This document shows positions 63,702 to 64,000 of a stretch of DNA of 64,000 nt, piece by piece (the stretch's first letter is position 1; every line of letters begins with the position of its first letter). The stretch covers positions 1,364,001-1,428,000 of the forward strand of contig NZ_JAESWC010000002.1 of the NCBI RefSeq assembly GCF_016765585.1. The letters run 5' to 3'. The position numbers were made by a program, and so were the translations under genes. The stretch is from Clostridium rhizosphaerae (lineage in GTDB: Bacteria > Bacillota > Clostridia > Clostridiales > Clostridiaceae). Below the pieces are notes generated by a model, which was given only the letters and a program-made list of their open reading frames with translations, made no database searches and was not told where the DNA came from.

Positions 63702-63799
63702 TACAATGCGAAAGTTCTAATACATTAATGATGTCCTAAAAATCCTTGAAGATTGAATATTTTATGACATCATTAATGTAAGAACTTTATTGCATTGTA
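63702..63799. repeat. Short fold-back repeat, copy 2
   Basis: TACAATGC / GCATTGTA tips; arms AAAGTTCTAATACATTAATG and CATTAATGTAAGAACTTTAT pair over about 30 bases around a 35-base centre. It is the long version of the repeat at 40340-40387. Confidence 0.8.
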
Positions 63800-63939
63800 T
63801 ATAAATAAAATTATAATTGTTATTATTAAAGTTTACAACTACTTTATGCCCGATGTAATCGCTTTTTAACGAATATAATTTTAAATTTGATATATAATAT
63901 TTGTATGCATTATCACTACTGAGCATTATCACTATTGCT

Positions 63940-64000
63940 AATACTATCATTAATGATATAATGAAGTTATACAATATTTACATTGGGAGGAGAAATTTAT
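63940..64000 (+). promoter_or_regulatory. Promoter and ribosome binding site for a gene beginning at the right edge
   Basis: TATAAT at about 63956 with a possible TTGCTA -35 about 16 bases upstream, then TTGGGAGGAGAAATTTAT ending the window. A strong SD this close to the end implies a plus-strand start codon at or just past base 64000. Confidence 0.5.

Noticed and set aside
63658-63800. c-di-GMP riboswitch before the diguanylate cyclase gene
   Set aside because: The leader holds a simple fold-back repeat and lacks the conserved GEMM-I or GEMM-II core sequences.
63762-63974. 70-residue minus-strand ORF near the right edge
   Set aside because: It begins at TTG without an SD, overlaps the fold-back repeat at 63702-63799 at its 3' end, and runs against the plus-strand promoter and SD at the edge.
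1-64000. tRNA or rRNA genes
   Set aside because: No cloverleaf with a GTTCRA arm and no rRNA-like GC-rich block was seen on either strand.

Overview
The window is low-GC, densely packed Firmicutes DNA, most likely from a Clostridium sensu stricto-type anaerobe. Evidence: a GerA-family spore-germination operon, anaerobic (class III) ribonucleotide reductase, a T-box leader before ileS, strong Shine-Dalgarno sequences, and very AT-rich spacers with intrinsic terminators. I could not name the species. No tRNA, rRNA, CRISPR array, prophage or transposase gene is visible. Most genes lie on the minus strand, and neighbouring groups are usually separated by clear hairpin terminators.

Layout. 1-5530: a GH101 endo-alpha-N-acetylgalactosaminidase (mucin O-glycan release), cut by the left edge. 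6150-8962: oligo-1,6-glucosidase and a LacI/CcpA-type regulator. 9029-14889: GNAT acetyltransferase, formate/nitrite channel, YitT membrane protein, and ileS with its T-box (about 14938-15205). 15320-19435: gerKA-KB-KC plus an overlooked 52-residue two-helix protein. 19517-20880: a metallo-hydrolase and an N-terminally truncated sugar-kinase-like gene. 20987-27174: a sigma-54-type PTS operon (EIIB-EIIC-EIIA-small membrane protein-LevR-like activator-MupG), with a recognisable -24/-12 promoter and upstream repeats. 27428-34155: an MBL protein, a CadC-like repressor, a cyanophycin-synthetase-like Mur ligase with a decayed ATP-grasp half, lplA, a NUDIX protein, and a gpx-ohrR pair. 34198-39216: a complete lipoyl-dependent 2-oxoacid (pyruvate-type) dehydrogenase operon. 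39399-47177: an NlpC/P60 hydrolase, nrdD-nrdG, a DUF3048 lipoprotein, and aspA-malic enzyme. 47421-55369: a three-gene ABC exporter, an HD-GYP response regulator with a histidine kinase, and mgtC. 56336-61514: glycogen debranching enzyme and a malEFG importer. 61746-63657: a flavin-reductase-like protein and a GGDEF diguanylate cyclase.

How the genes fit together. The carbohydrate genes (malL, debranching enzyme, malEFG) form a maltodextrin/glycogen-type theme; a perfect LacI/CcpA-type operator sits just after the malE promoter. lplA could attach lipoate to the E2 of the dehydrogenase. The diguanylate cyclase and HD-GYP protein could make and degrade c-di-GMP.

The most unusual content is non-coding. 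(1) An intercistronic repeat of two stem-loops occurs as three identical 84-bp tandem copies at 36897-37148, as three copies (one nested in another) at 48232-48455, and as one copy inside a larger fold-back at 54475-54556. Its stems change in a compensatory way while the TAAAT loop and the tail stay constant. (2) Three fold-back elements of about 300-340 bp lie at 55390, 55995 and 62253. (3) A fold-back with transposon-like ends lies at 54358-54669. (4) A palindromic element lies at 7858-7962. (5) A pair of short fold-backs sits just upstream of the NlpC and diguanylate cyclase genes. Many of these end within a few bases of a stop codon.
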